Shown in pieces: positions 25,840 through 35,123 of a stretch of DNA of 56,356 bases. Made by a program: the position numbers and the translations under genes. The stretch is from an uncultured bacterium (GTDB lineage Bacteria > Bacillota > Clostridia > Lachnospirales > Lachnospiraceae): positions 1-56,356 of the forward strand of contig CALZQA010000007.1 in assembly GCA_945828315.1 (NCBI GenBank). The letters run 5' to 3'. Each line of letters opens with the position of its first letter. Position 1 is the first letter of the stretch. The notes under the pieces were generated by a model, which saw nothing but the letters and a program-made list of their open reading frames with translations, made no database searches and was not told the origin of the DNA.

Positions 25840-27423
25840 TTGCAATATCTTGTAAAAAAAGGGGAAATGAAGCAGTATGACGAGAACACGATAAAGGTGT
25901 TCGGAATACCGTCGCTCGTGCTCATCGAGCGGGCAGCGCTGGCTGCCGTGGAGGAGATGGAATGTGATGGTCTGCAGGACAAAAGCCGGATACTGATCGC
26001 CTGCGGCACAGGAAACAATGGTGCGGACGGTCTGGTCATGGCAAGACTCTTGTATCTGAAAGGTCATACCGTGCAGATCCTGACCGTCGGAAACCGGACA
26101 AAGGCAACACTGGAAAATAAAAAAGAACTGGAAATAGCAAAAAATTACGGAATTCCTGTGATCACAGCCGAAGGGTTTTTACAGCGGTTTGACAGGGAGA
26201 AGACAGATAAAAAAGATCAGATAGGAACAGATCTGTCGGAGGAATATTATGTGGTGGTAGATGCAGTGTTCGGTGTGGGACTTTCACGCCGGATCGAGGG
26301 CGTTTACGGACAGATTTTGGAGTGCCTGAACGCGCTGCCGGGGAAAAAGGTTGCAGTCGATATTCCAAGCGGCATCGATGCAGATGACGGATCCTTGCTG
26401 GGTGTGGCATTCCGTGCGGACCTGACGGTGACATTTTCCTATGAAAAAGTCGGTATGCGGCTGTTCCCGGGACAGTCTTACTGCGGAAAGATCGTCTGCC
26501 GCAGTGTTGGTATTGACGATCGCAGTTTTCTGGCACATACAGAGCGGGGGCATGAGCCTTTGATGGCGGCTTTTACACCGGAAGATCTTTCCATGATCCC
26601 GGGACGCCTCCCGCATACGAACAAAGGCTCATATGGAAAGGTGCTTGTCATTGCCGGTAGTGTGAATATGGCAGGTGCTGCAATCTTCAGCGCCAGGGCG
26701 GCATATCTGTCCGGCTGCGGACTGGTGCGGGTATTCACACCGGAGGAAAACCGGACGATCATTCAGAGCACACTTCCGGAGGCTGTGCTCACAACCTATA
26801 ACAGTAAAAAACCGGATCCGGAAGCGGTGATCGCCGCCATGCAGTGGGCGGATGTGATCGTTTGCGGTCCGGGACTCGGCACCGGTGATGCAGCTCACAA
26901 GCTGGTTCATGAGGTGTTGAAAAATGCAGCAGTTCCCGTGATCATGGATGCGGATGCGCTGAATGTCATTTCGGAAGAAACAGATATCCTCCGCAAGCCG
27001 CACACGGATCTGATCGTAACGCCGCATCTGGGGGAGATGGCACGCCTGCAGGGGGTAACAGTCTCTTATATACAGGATCATCTGGTGGAGAGCGCAGAGG
27101 AGTTTGCACGCACATATAACCTGATCTGTGTTCTGAAGGATGCCAGAACGATCACGGCAGTACCCTATAAACGGACTTATGTCAATCTTTCGGGAAACAA
27201 TGGTATGGCTACCGGAGGAAGTGGAGATGTGCTGACAGGAGTGATCGCAGGCCTGATCGCGCAGGGAACAAAGCCGGAGCTGGCGGCTCCGTTAGGTGTC
27301 TATGTGCATGGTCTGGCGGGAGATGAAGCGGCGGAGACATACGGGCGTTACAGCCTGATGGCCCAGACACTGCTGGAGGCGCTGCCAAAGATTTTTTTAA
27401 AGAAAGAAGGCATGGAATCATGA
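25840..27423 (+). CDS. nnr: Bifunctional NAD(P)HX epimerase / ADP-dependent dehydratase
   Basis: Repairs NADH and NADPH that have become hydrated. The N-terminal YjeF_N domain (about 1-215, with CGTGNNGADGLVMARLL) epimerises NAD(P)HX. The C-terminal kinase-like domain (about 230-515, with GPGLGTGDAA and NNGMATGGSGDVLTG) dehydrates it using ADP. The 527 residues match the fused bacterial form. I use a TTG start at 25840 because AAAGGGGTG stands just before it, and the resulting N-terminus MQYLVKKGEMKQYDENTI matches the family. It overlaps alr by 4 bases (ATGA). Confidence 0.94.
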   Translation: MQYLVKKGEMKQYDENTIKVFGIPSLVLIERAALAAVEEMECDGLQDKSRILIACGTGNNGADGLVMARLLYLKGHTVQILTVGNRTKATLENKKELEIAKNYGIPVITAEGFLQRFDREKTDKKDQIGTDLSEEYYVVVDAVFGVGLSRRIEGVYGQILECLNALPGKKVAVDIPSGIDADDGSLLGVAFRADLTVTFSYEKVGMRLFPGQSYCGKIVCRSVGIDDRSFLAHTERGHEPLMAAFTPEDLSMIPGRLPHTNKGSYGKVLVIAGSVNMAGAAIFSARAAYLSGCGLVRVFTPEENRTIIQSTLPEAVLTTYNSKKPDPEAVIAAMQWADVIVCGPGLGTGDAAHKLVHEVLKNAAVPVIMDADALNVISEETDILRKPHTDLIVTPHLGEMARLQGVTVSYIQDHLVESAEEFARTYNLICVLKDARTITAVPYKRTYVNLSGNNGMATGGSGDVLTGVIAGLIAQGTKPELAAPLGVYVHGLAGDEAAETYGRYSLMAQTLLEALPKIFLKKEGMES

Positions 27424-28598
27424 TAAATTATCCGAGGGTGCATGCAGATATTGATCTGGATGCCATCCGGCATAACATGGATGAAATGCATCGGCTGGTT
27501 GATCCCCATACAAAGCTGATGGCAGTCATCAAGACGGACGGATATGGACACGGTGCGATCCCTATCGCACGGGAACTGGAAGAAATTGACTATGTGTATG
27601 GCTATGCAGTCGCTGCGGAGGAGGAAGCACTGGCATTGCGTGCAGACGGAATCAAAAAGCCGATACTGATTCTCGGATATACATTTCCAGAACAGTACGA
27701 GGCACTTCTGCAAGCACAGATCACACCGGCGATTTTTACCGTGGAGGCAGCAAAGCTACTGTCAGAAACAGCCGGACGCATGCAGATGACAGCGCATATC
27801 CATATCAAACTGGACACCGGAATGGGGAGGGTTGGTTTTCTCATATCGGAGGAGAGCGCGGATCAGATCGCACAGATCGCGAAACTGCCGCATATTATGA
27901 TAGAAGGAATGTTTACGCACTTTGCAAAGGCGGATGAGAAAGATAAGACATCGGCTAACAAGCAGCTGTCAGAGTTTTTGCGCATGGCAGATATGTTGGA
28001 AGAGCGGGGGGTGCATATTCCGCTTAAGCATTGTTCCAACAGTGCGGGGATCCTTGATCTTCCACAGGCAAATCTGGATATTGTCCGGGCAGGGATCACA
28101 CTGTATGGTCTGCATCCTTCCGAGGAGGTTCATCTGGAACGCATGGATATGAGGCCGGTCATGTCTTTAAAGAGCCAGGTGGCACATGTGAAAACACTGC
28201 CTGCGGGCTATGGGATCAGCTACGGTGCCACATATGTTACAGTGGATGAACGTCGGATCGCCACGATCCCTGTGGGCTACGGCGATGGCTATGCGAGAAG
28301 CCTCTCCAATAAAGGTGATGTGCTGATCCGGGGCAGACGTGCACCGATCTGCGGACGGGTCTGCATGGATCAGTTTATGGTGGATGTGACGGATATTCCG
28401 GATGTCTGCGTGGGCGATAAAGTCACCCTGATCGGAACTGACGGAGAAGAGCACATCACACTGGAGGAGCTGGGAGAAAAGTCGGGACGTTTTAACTATG
28501 AGTTTGCCTGTGATCTCGGTAAACGTATCCCGCGCGTGTTCTACAAAGGCGGCAGGAGGGTCGCGAGCTGGACACAATATGAAGGCTTGACTGAATAA
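27420..28598 (+). CDS. alr: Alanine racemase
   Basis: Makes D-alanine for peptidoglycan using pyridoxal phosphate. PLP is bound by Lys38 in AVIKTDGYGHG, and the second catalytic base is the Tyr in GISYGATYVT. The 392-residue fold type III barrel plus C-terminal beta domain is complete, ending near VFYKGGRRV. The ATG overlaps the nnr stop by 4 bases, so expression is coupled. The nnr-alr-mazF order is familiar in Firmicutes. D-Ala is also the product released by the DacF-type carboxypeptidase at 40743-41975. Confidence 0.96.
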   Translation: MINYPRVHADIDLDAIRHNMDEMHRLVDPHTKLMAVIKTDGYGHGAIPIARELEEIDYVYGYAVAAEEEALALRADGIKKPILILGYTFPEQYEALLQAQITPAIFTVEAAKLLSETAGRMQMTAHIHIKLDTGMGRVGFLISEESADQIAQIAKLPHIMIEGMFTHFAKADEKDKTSANKQLSEFLRMADMLEERGVHIPLKHCSNSAGILDLPQANLDIVRAGITLYGLHPSEEVHLERMDMRPVMSLKSQVAHVKTLPAGYGISYGATYVTVDERRIATIPVGYGDGYARSLSNKGDVLIRGRRAPICGRVCMDQFMVDVTDIPDVCVGDKVTLIGTDGEEHITLEELGEKSGRFNYEFACDLGKRIPRVFYKGGRRVASWTQYEGLTE

Positions 28599-28673
28599 AA
28601 CGCTTTTCGTATGGAAATACTTCAGAATGTAAAAGGTTCAACGTACTATAATTTTTTTTCTGGAGTGAAAGTA

Positions 28674-29021
28674 ATGACAATTCGACGAGGAGATGTTTAC
28701 TACGCAGATTTAAGACCGGTGGTGGGCTCTGAACAGGGTGGTATCCGCCCGGTACTGATCATACAGAACGATGTGGGAAACCGCCACAGTCCGACGGTGA
28801 TCGTGGCGGCGATCACGTCGCAGATAAATAAATCAAAGCTTCCAACGCACGTGGAGCTGTCTTCCAGACGCTATGAGATGGTCAAAGATTCCGTGATCCT
28901 GTTGGAGCAGTTGCGCACGATCGACAAGCGCCGGTTAAAGGAGCGTGTGTGTCATCTGGACGGGGAGATTTTGACAAAAGTAGACAAGGCATTGGAGATC
29001 AGTCTGGAGCTGCCTACATAA
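28674..29021 (+). CDS. mazF: MazF/EndoA-type mRNA interferase
   Basis: A 115-residue toxin-family endoribonuclease of the MazF/PemK fold, close to Bacillus NdoA (EndoA), which cuts mRNA at UACAU. It starts [20 protein letters not shown], with the conserved Arg-Pro in [10 protein letters not shown] and Thr in AAITSQI, both catalytic in the family. ATG 28674 is chosen because TGGAGTG is upstream. A TATAAT at 28647-28652 may be its own -10, though the -35 is poor. In Bacillus the antitoxin gene lies between alr and ndoA. Here only 75 bases separate them and I find no antitoxin there. Confidence 0.93.
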   Translation: MTIRRGDVYYADLRPVVGSEQGGIRPVLIIQNDVGNRHSPTVIVAAITSQINKSKLPTHVELSSRRYEMVKDSVILLEQLRTIDKRRLKERVCHLDGEILTKVDKALEISLELPT

Positions 29022-29049
29022 GCTTTTGCTGATTCGCAGGAGTTACAAC

Positions 29050-29078
29050 TTGACTTTAAAGGCAGAGAATGGTATATT
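29050..29078 (+). promoter_or_regulatory. Predicted promoter of the CBS/CorC gene
   Basis: -35 TTGACT (29050-29055) and -10 TATATT (29073-29078) are 17 bases apart. Confidence 0.65.
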
Positions 29079-29134
29079 TCTAGTGTTTTACAAGAGTTTA
29101 TACAAAAACAGAGAAAGACAAACAGGAGAATTAT

Positions 29135-30010
29135 ATGGAAGATGCCGGTAACCCACATAGGGGTTTTCTTGACAAAATGAAAAAATTTTTTAACAGAAAT
29201 TCAGAGGATGTCACGGAGGAGGAAATCATTTCTCTCGTCAACGAGGGACATGAGCAGGGCTTTATCCGCGAGAGTGAGGCGGAGATGATCCACAATATCT
29301 TCGAGCTGAGCGACAAGGATGCCAAGGATATCATGACACACCGGAAGCAGATCTGTGCGCTGGACGGGAGCATGACCTTTTCGGAGACGCTGAATCTGAT
29401 ATTGACCCAGCCGTTTTCCAGATTTCCGGTGTACATAGAAGATATGGATGACATTGTCGGTCAGGTCCATATCAAGGAGATGCTTGCGCATGCGCGGGAT
29501 ACCGAGTGTCAGGATGTGCCGATCCGGGACATTACAGGCCTGATGACACCGGTCGATTTTGTGCCAGAGACGATCGGGATCACTGCGCTGTTTCAACGGA
29601 TGCAGGCTTCAAAAAACCATCTTGTCATCGTGATCGATGAATATGGACAGACGGCAGGGCTGGTGGCTTTGGAGGACATTCTTGAGGAGATCGTCGGCAA
29701 TATTTTTGACGAGCACGATAAGGAAGAACATCATATCGTATCGCGCCCGGACGGCACGTATTTTATGGATGGCTCGGCAGATCTGGAGGAAGTGGCACAG
29801 GCACTTGATCTGGAGGAACTGGCAGAAAATGAGAACGATACCTTGAACGGATACCTGATCTCGCTGATCGATAAGATACCCGGCGACGGGGAGCGTTTTG
29901 AGGTGGAGGCACATGGATTTTTGTTCCGTGTACTGTCTGTGAAGGATAAGATGATCCGCCGTGTTGAGGTGAAAAAGTTACCCGGAGCCGATGACGGCTC
30001 TCAACTATAA
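29135..30010 (+). CDS. Hemolysin-family CBS / CorC_HlyC protein
   Basis: A 291-residue soluble protein with a pair of CBS domains (about 70-190, with DIMTHRKQI and DYGQ-like VIDEYGQTAG) and a C-terminal CorC_HlyC transporter-associated domain (about 205-285). The membrane-spanning DUF21 domain found in many relatives is absent, as in CorC itself. CBS pairs bind adenine nucleotides. CorC-type proteins are linked to Mg2+/Co2+ efflux, but the direct role is unclear and 'hemolysin' is a historical name. It precedes yebC by 25 bases and is likely co-transcribed with it. Confidence 0.9.
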   Translation: MEDAGNPHRGFLDKMKKFFNRNSEDVTEEEIISLVNEGHEQGFIRESEAEMIHNIFELSDKDAKDIMTHRKQICALDGSMTFSETLNLILTQPFSRFPVYIEDMDDIVGQVHIKEMLAHARDTECQDVPIRDITGLMTPVDFVPETIGITALFQRMQASKNHLVIVIDEYGQTAGLVALEDILEEIVGNIFDEHDKEEHHIVSRPDGTYFMDGSADLEEVAQALDLEELAENENDTLNGYLISLIDKIPGDGERFEVEAHGFLFRVLSVKDKMIRRVEVKKLPGADDGSQL

Positions 30011-30035
30011 AATTATAACGAAAAGAGGAAAGGTT

Positions 30036-30764
30036 ATGTCAGGACATTCAAAGTTCGCGAATATCAAACATAAGAAGGAGAAAAATGACGCAGCAAAGGG
30101 CAAGATCTTTACAATGATCGGCCGTGAGATCGCAGTGGCAGTTAAAGAGGGTGGCCCCGATCCGGCAAACAACAGCAAGCTGGCTGCAGTCATTGCAAAG
30201 GCAAAGGCAAACAATATGCCCAACGATACCATCGACCGCGGTATCAAGAAGGCTGCCGGAGATGGCGATAATGTAAACTACGTGGTTGCTACATATGAGG
30301 GTTATGGCCCTGCAGGCACCGCCATCATCGTAAAGTGTCTGACGGATAATAAAAACCGCACTGCCGCAAATGTGAGAAATGCATTTACAAAAGGACAGGG
30401 CAGCATCGGAACGCAGGGCTGCGTGTCTTACATGTTTGACGAGCGCGGACAGATCATCATTGAGAAAGAGGCATGTGAGATGGATGCCGATGATCTGATG
30501 ATGCTGGCTTTAGATGCAGGCGCTGATGATTTTAACGAGGAGGAGGACAGCTTTGAGATCCTCACTGCACCCGATACCTTCGATGCAGTCCGCGCCGCTA
30601 TCGAGGCAGAGAACATCGAGATGGCAAGTGCAGAGGTGACGATGCTTCCACAGACTTACGTGACACTTTCTGATGAGGCTGATCTAAAAAATATCCAGCG
30701 GATCCTTGACCTTCTGGATGAGGATGATGATGTGCAGGATGTATATCATAACTGGGATGAATAA
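30036..30764 (+). CDS. yebC: YebC/PmpR-family protein
   Basis: A 242-residue YebC-family protein starting MSGHSKFANIKHKKEKNDAAKGK, the signature of the family. Members have been described as transcriptional regulators, and more recently as translation factors that relieve ribosome stalling at proline runs. The start is ATG 30036, after AGAGGAAAGGTT; an upstream in-frame start at 29991 lies inside the previous gene and lacks family similarity. The C-terminus is very acidic. A strong terminator follows. Confidence 0.95.
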   Translation: MSGHSKFANIKHKKEKNDAAKGKIFTMIGREIAVAVKEGGPDPANNSKLAAVIAKAKANNMPNDTIDRGIKKAAGDGDNVNYVVATYEGYGPAGTAIIVKCLTDNKNRTAANVRNAFTKGQGSIGTQGCVSYMFDERGQIIIEKEACEMDADDLMMLALDAGADDFNEEEDSFEILTAPDTFDAVRAAIEAENIEMASAEVTMLPQTYVTLSDEADLKNIQRILDLLDEDDDVQDVYHNWDE

Positions 30765-30772
30765 TGACGAAT

Positions 30773-30801
30773 AAAAAAGGAGCTGTTTGGCTCCTTTTTT
30801 T
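30773..30801 (+). terminator. Intrinsic terminator after yebC
   Basis: The 11-bp arms 30773-30783 and 30790-30800 (core GGAGC/GCTCC) flank a TGTTTG loop and end in T7. Confidence 0.9.
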
Positions 30802-30803
30802 GT

Positions 30804-30832
30804 TTGTCTATTCAGAATGAATGTGTTAGAAT
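30804..30832 (+). promoter_or_regulatory. Predicted promoter of the zinc-ribbon/glgA unit
   Basis: -35 TTGTCT (30804-30809) and -10 TAGAAT (30827-30832) are 17 bases apart. Confidence 0.6.
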
Positions 30833-30886
30833 GTAAATAACTGTTAGAGAGTCAGACAGCTATTATTTTTACAAGTTGGAGGAAAT

Positions 30887-31795
30887 ATGGAATTTTTAAA
30901 AGGTGTGTGTCCCCACTGTAAGGGTGAACTTCAGATCCCGCAGGACCGTGATACGATCATCTGCATGTATTGTGGCAAGGAACTTTCAGTGAAGGATGCA
31001 TTGGCACAGCAGGAAGAGGTCAGCCGCCCGACACCGGTGATGGATGAGACCGTGATAGAGGCAATGCAAAACCTGTTATTCGGCATTGAAAATCCAATGC
31101 AGTTTTTCAAAAAAGCGCTGTATATGGAGTTTTTCAATAAATATGTATTTGAGAATGCAAAGAACCTTGCAGTTCTGGAACAAGCGTATCTGGCAGCTGA
31201 TGATCCGAAGGCTATGATGGAGCGGATCGCGGAGCCGTTAGTTGTCCGTGTGGAAGAAGATCTGAATGCGCGGCGCGGGCACAAAAAAGAGGAACTGCAG
31301 ATGGATTACAACCTTTCTATGGTTGTCTATGTATTCCCGGCATTGTTGGAGACGAATGAAAAGTCCGGTCAGGCCTGGATCGACGTACTTGTCGCTTCAT
31401 GGAAAAAACACTTCCCGAAGACTGAACTGAAGTCGGCAACCGCGAAAGAGATCAATGCAGGCTTCCGTTATCGGTTCTGCTATATCACGACAGCGGTCTG
31501 CGAAAGCCGTCACAAGCCGGATGACTGCTACGAACTGTCACTGTTGCGGTCGTTCCGTGATGATTACCTGCTGCAGAGCGCAGAGGGCGAGGCAATGGTG
31601 CACGAGTACTACGATGTAGCGCCTTCCATTGTAAAGCATATCGGAAAGCGGGCAGATGCGGACAAGATCTATGAAGGGATCTGGCAGCAATACTTATCAC
31701 CCTGCATACGCCTGATCGAGTCTGGTCAAAATGAGGAATGTGTGGATTTGTACAAGCATATGGTATATGAGTTGAAGGATTTATATTTTCACTAA
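30887..31795 (+). CDS. Zinc-ribbon protein with CFI-box-type C-terminus
   Basis: A 302-residue protein. The N-terminus is a zinc ribbon (CPHC at about 8-11 and CMYC at about 27-30). A helical middle with no recognised domain follows, to about residue 185. The C-terminal part contains CYITTAVC (about 203-210) and LLRSFRDDYLL, which match the CFI-box-CTERM domain found at the ends of many unrelated bacterial proteins. No transmembrane segment is seen. The role of this family is unknown. It is 27 bases before glgA and probably in the same transcript. Confidence 0.75.
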   Translation: MEFLKGVCPHCKGELQIPQDRDTIICMYCGKELSVKDALAQQEEVSRPTPVMDETVIEAMQNLLFGIENPMQFFKKALYMEFFNKYVFENAKNLAVLEQAYLAADDPKAMMERIAEPLVVRVEEDLNARRGHKKEELQMDYNLSMVVYVFPALLETNEKSGQAWIDVLVASWKKHFPKTELKSATAKEINAGFRYRFCYITTAVCESRHKPDDCYELSLLRSFRDDYLLQSAEGEAMVHEYYDVAPSIVKHIGKRADADKIYEGIWQQYLSPCIRLIESGQNEECVDLYKHMVYELKDLYFH

Positions 31796-31822
31796 ATAAA
31801 AATAAAATCGGAGGGAAATCAT

Positions 31823-33271
31823 ATGAATAAGGTATTATTTGCAGCATCAGAGTGTGTGCCGTTTATCAAAACCGGAGGTCTGGCAGATGTATGTGGTGCA
31901 CTGCCGAAAGAGTTTGACAAGCGGTATTGGGATATCCGTGTGGTACTCCCGTTTTACAGCTGCATTCCGGAACATTTGCGCAATCAGTGTGAGTATGTGA
32001 CGCACTTTTACATGGGTACAGGCTCCTATATCCCCAGCAAATATGTCGGTGTGTTCCAGTGTGAGCTGGATGGCATCAAGTACTACTTTATCGACAATCA
32101 GGAGTATTTCAACTGCGTGGTTCCTTACGGCGATATTCGTTATGATATCGAGAAATTTGTATTCTTTGACAAAGCAGTACTCTCCATGCTCAAGCTGATC
32201 AATTTCCAGCCGAACATCATTCACTGCCATGACTGGCAGACCGGTTTTATTCCGGTGTACTTAAAGACCGAATTTCAGGCTGACATGTTCTATTGGGGCA
32301 TGAAGTCCATTATGACGATCCACAATCTGAAGTTCCAGGGCGTCTGGGATAAAAAGACGATGATGGGCCTGACCGGTTTCCCGGCAGAGCTGTTCACACC
32401 GGATAAGCTGGAGTTCAACAAAGATGCCAATATGTTAAAGGGCGGTCTTGTTTATGCAGACTATGTGACAACTGTCAGCGACACCTATGCGGGTGAGATT
32501 CAGACGCCTTACTACGGTGAGGGGTTGGATGGTCTGCTCCGGGCACGTCACTTTGATATGCAGGGTATCGTAAACGGTATTGATTACAGTGTTTACAACC
32601 CGGCCATTGATCCAAAGATCTATGTTAACTATGACGCGTCAACGTTCCGTAAGAAGAAAGCGATGAATAAGGAACGTCTGCAGCAGGATCTCGGACTTGC
32701 AGTTGATAAGAAGAAATTCATGATCGGTCTGATCTCCAGACTGACCGACCAGAAGGGACTGGACCTGATCAATTACGTGATCGACCGCATCGTGGACGAT
32801 TACACGCAGTTGGTTGTGATCGGAACCGGCGAGCCTCAGTATGAGAACATGTTCCGTCATTATGCATGGAAGTATGGTGATCGCATTTCCGCAAATATCT
32901 GCTACAGCGATGATCTGGCTCACAAGCTCTATGCAGCAGCAGACGCGTTCCTGATGCCGTCACGCTTTGAACCCTGCGGACTGACACAGCTGATCTCTTT
33001 CCGCTACGGTACGGTGCCGATCGTTCGTGCGACCGGCGGTCTGCGTGATACGGTACAGCCTTACAATGAGTATGAGCATACCGGTGACGGATTCTCCTTC
33101 ACAAATTACAATGGCGAGGAGATGCTGGGCATCATCAATTATGCAAAGCATATTTACTTCGACTTTAAGAAGGACTGGAACAAGATGATTGACCGCGGTA
33201 TGGCAAACGATTACTCATGGAATTCTTCAAAATATAAATACGAAAACCTGTACAATTATCTGATCGGATAA
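31823..33271 (+). CDS. glgA: Glycogen synthase (ADP-glucose type)
   Basis: Transfers glucose from ADP-glucose to the growing alpha-1,4 glucan. It is a GT5, GT-B fold enzyme of 482 residues. The N-terminal KTGGLADVCGALPK (ADP-glucose-binding Lys16) and the C-terminal PSRFEPCGLTQLISFRYGTVP (Glu motif) are standard. A GGAGG site precedes ATG 31823. Other glycogen genes (glgC, D, B, P) are not adjacent. A strong terminator follows. Confidence 0.96.
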   Translation: MNKVLFAASECVPFIKTGGLADVCGALPKEFDKRYWDIRVVLPFYSCIPEHLRNQCEYVTHFYMGTGSYIPSKYVGVFQCELDGIKYYFIDNQEYFNCVVPYGDIRYDIEKFVFFDKAVLSMLKLINFQPNIIHCHDWQTGFIPVYLKTEFQADMFYWGMKSIMTIHNLKFQGVWDKKTMMGLTGFPAELFTPDKLEFNKDANMLKGGLVYADYVTTVSDTYAGEIQTPYYGEGLDGLLRARHFDMQGIVNGIDYSVYNPAIDPKIYVNYDASTFRKKKAMNKERLQQDLGLAVDKKKFMIGLISRLTDQKGLDLINYVIDRIVDDYTQLVVIGTGEPQYENMFRHYAWKYGDRISANICYSDDLAHKLYAAADAFLMPSRFEPCGLTQLISFRYGTVPIVRATGGLRDTVQPYNEYEHTGDGFSFTNYNGEEMLGIINYAKHIYFDFKKDWNKMIDRGMANDYSWNSSKYKYENLYNYLIG

Positions 33272-33277
33272 GCATAC

Positions 33278-33317
33278 AAAAGTCCACCGGTGCAGTCGGG
33301 TACCGGTGGACTTTTTT
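33278..33317 (+). terminator. Intrinsic terminator after glgA
   Basis: A 14-bp stem (33278-33291 with 33302-33315, core GTCCACCGGT) is followed by a T run. Confidence 0.92.
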
Positions 33318-33424
33318 GTCCGTGCATCAAAAAACGGGAATATACTTGCAGAGATCTTGTAATAGGAATTGTTCAAACCGGGCATACTTGTAAAAATATC
33401 AGTATGTGCAAGGAGGGCAATACC

Positions 33425-34132
33425 ATGAGTGAGCCTAAGCAGATGGGTGATGGGGCAAACGAAACGGAAGAGAAGGATGAGATCAAAGAATACGGAATGG
33501 CAGACCTTGATGATCCGGTACGGAAGCACCGGATCCATTTAATGACGATCATTGGGGAAATCGAGGGGCATGATGTGCTTCCGAATACGAGTAAGGCGAC
33601 AAAGTACGAGCATGTGCTTCCGAAACTGGCGGAGATCGAAGAAAATCATGATGTGGACGGACTGCTCCTTCTTTTGAACACGATGGGTGGAGATGTAGAA
33701 TCCGGACTGGCAATTGCTGAGATGGTTGCATCCATGTCCAAACCGAGTGTGTCGCTGGTGCTGGGAGGAAGTCATTCCATCGGTGTGCCGCTGGCGGTAT
33801 CGACAGATTATTCGTTCATTGTACCAACCGGGACTATGGTCATTCATCCGGTGCGTTTAAACGGCCTGACCATCGGAGCACCCCAGACCTATGACTACTT
33901 TCAGCAGATCCAGGACCGTATCACAGGCTTTGTATCCGGTCACTGTCGGATCGAACAAAAACGACTGGAGGAACTGATGCTCAATACGGGGATGCTGACG
34001 AAGGATCTCGGCACCGTTCTTGTGGGCAAACAGACCGTGGAAGAAGGGCTGATCGACGAAGTGGGAGGCATCTGTCAGGCACTGGAAAAGCTGCATGAGC
34101 TGATCGATGAGGCCGGGGCGAAAGACCTGTAA
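33425..34132 (+). CDS. ClpP-like serine protease, TepA family
   Basis: A 235-residue protein of the ClpP/crotonase-type fold, close to Bacillus TepA (YmfB). The likely nucleophile is Ser118 in GGSHSIGVPLA, and the catalytic His is in MVIHPVRLNG, followed by GLIDEVGG. TepA has been linked to protein export or signal-peptide processing, but its role is uncertain. The start is ATG 33425 after GGAGGG. In Bacillus the gene is close to spoIIIE, and here ftsK/spoIIIE is two genes downstream, so the neighbourhood supports the call. The N-terminal 30 residues are acidic and probably disordered. Confidence 0.85.
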   Translation: MSEPKQMGDGANETEEKDEIKEYGMADLDDPVRKHRIHLMTIIGEIEGHDVLPNTSKATKYEHVLPKLAEIEENHDVDGLLLLLNTMGGDVESGLAIAEMVASMSKPSVSLVLGGSHSIGVPLAVSTDYSFIVPTGTMVIHPVRLNGLTIGAPQTYDYFQQIQDRITGFVSGHCRIEQKRLEELMLNTGMLTKDLGTVLVGKQTVEEGLIDEVGGICQALEKLHELIDEAGAKDL

Positions 34133-34144
34133 AATAACTTTTTG

Positions 34145-34173
34145 ATGACATTTATGCCCGAATATGCTAATAT
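34145..34173 (+). promoter_or_regulatory. Predicted promoter of uppP
   Basis: -35 ATGACA (34145-34150) and -10 TAATAT (34168-34173) are 17 bases apart, with TGC before the -10. Confidence 0.6.
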
Positions 34174-34212
34174 ATAAAAATGTATGGTTAGCTATCAAAA
34201 AGGAGGCAGGGA

Positions 34213-35088
34213 ATGTCATTATTAGAAGCAATTCTGATGGGTATCATTCAAGGTGTGACGGAGTTTTTGCCTGTGAGCAGTTCCGGACATCTGGCGCTTT
34301 TTAAGATCTTTTTCGGCGTGGAGGATGTGGGACTGCTGTTCGATGTGATCCTTCATCTCGGTACATTGATCGCGATCTTTGCGGTCTACTATAAAGATAT
34401 ATGGAAGATGGTCAAAGAGGGCTTTGCCATTATTGCTGATGTCTGCAGGAATATCGGTATCTTCTTTTCAAATCTTACAAATAAGAAAAAAGGCGGTTAT
34501 CACCATGTGGTGTGCAATGGCTACCGGAAGTTTGTGATGCTTGTGATCGTATCTACGATCCCGACCGGTATTATCGGTGTCCTGGATGCCAGTCTGGTGG
34601 AGATGGCATCAAAAATACTGATCATTCCGGGTGTCTGCCTGATCATCACAAGCATGCTGCTTCTGCTGGCGGATCACTGCAAGGGTGGGGATAAGATGCC
34701 GAAGCAGGTGACCTATTCCAATGCGTTTATCATCGGTATTGCACAGGGCGTGGCAACGATGCCCGGTCTGTCTCGTTCCGGAACGACGATCGCTGCATGT
34801 CTGCTCAGCGGTTTCAACCGCAAATTTGCAGTCAAATATTCATTTATCATGTCCATACCCGCTGTACTCGGTTCACTTGTGTTTGAACTTTCGGATCTTG
34901 CGAGTATGTCATTTACAAGCATGGAGCTGATCAATTATCTGATTGGAATGGTAGTGGCGGCAGTTGTGGGATATATCTGCATCAAGGCGATGCTCTATGT
35001 GGTGCGACAGAAAAAATTTACCGGATTTGCGATCTATTGCTTTATTATAGGCGCAATTTCCATAGGTGTGTATTTTTATCAGGTGTAG
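34213..35088 (+). CDS. uppP: Undecaprenyl-diphosphatase (BacA type)
   Basis: Removes a phosphate from undecaprenyl diphosphate so that the lipid carrier can be reused in wall synthesis; loss of it raises bacitracin sensitivity in other bacteria. The 291-residue polytopic membrane protein has the two active-site motifs TEFLPVSSSGHL (about 17-28) and MPGLSRSGTT (about 184-193). AAGGAGG precedes ATG 34213. It lies 35 bases before ftsK, linking wall lipid recycling with division. Confidence 0.96.
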   Translation: MSLLEAILMGIIQGVTEFLPVSSSGHLALFKIFFGVEDVGLLFDVILHLGTLIAIFAVYYKDIWKMVKEGFAIIADVCRNIGIFFSNLTNKKKGGYHHVVCNGYRKFVMLVIVSTIPTGIIGVLDASLVEMASKILIIPGVCLIITSMLLLLADHCKGGDKMPKQVTYSNAFIIGIAQGVATMPGLSRSGTTIAACLLSGFNRKFAVKYSFIMSIPAVLGSLVFELSDLASMSFTSMELINYLIGMVVAAVVGYICIKAMLYVVRQKKFTGFAIYCFIIGAISIGVYFYQV

Positions 35089-35123
35089 CGGATGCCGCCT
35101 GAAGTAGTGAAGGAGTAATCAGA

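Noticed and set aside
28599-28673. Antitoxin gene for mazF
   Set aside because: The 75-base gap has no start with a ribosome site and is too short for a MazE-type protein.
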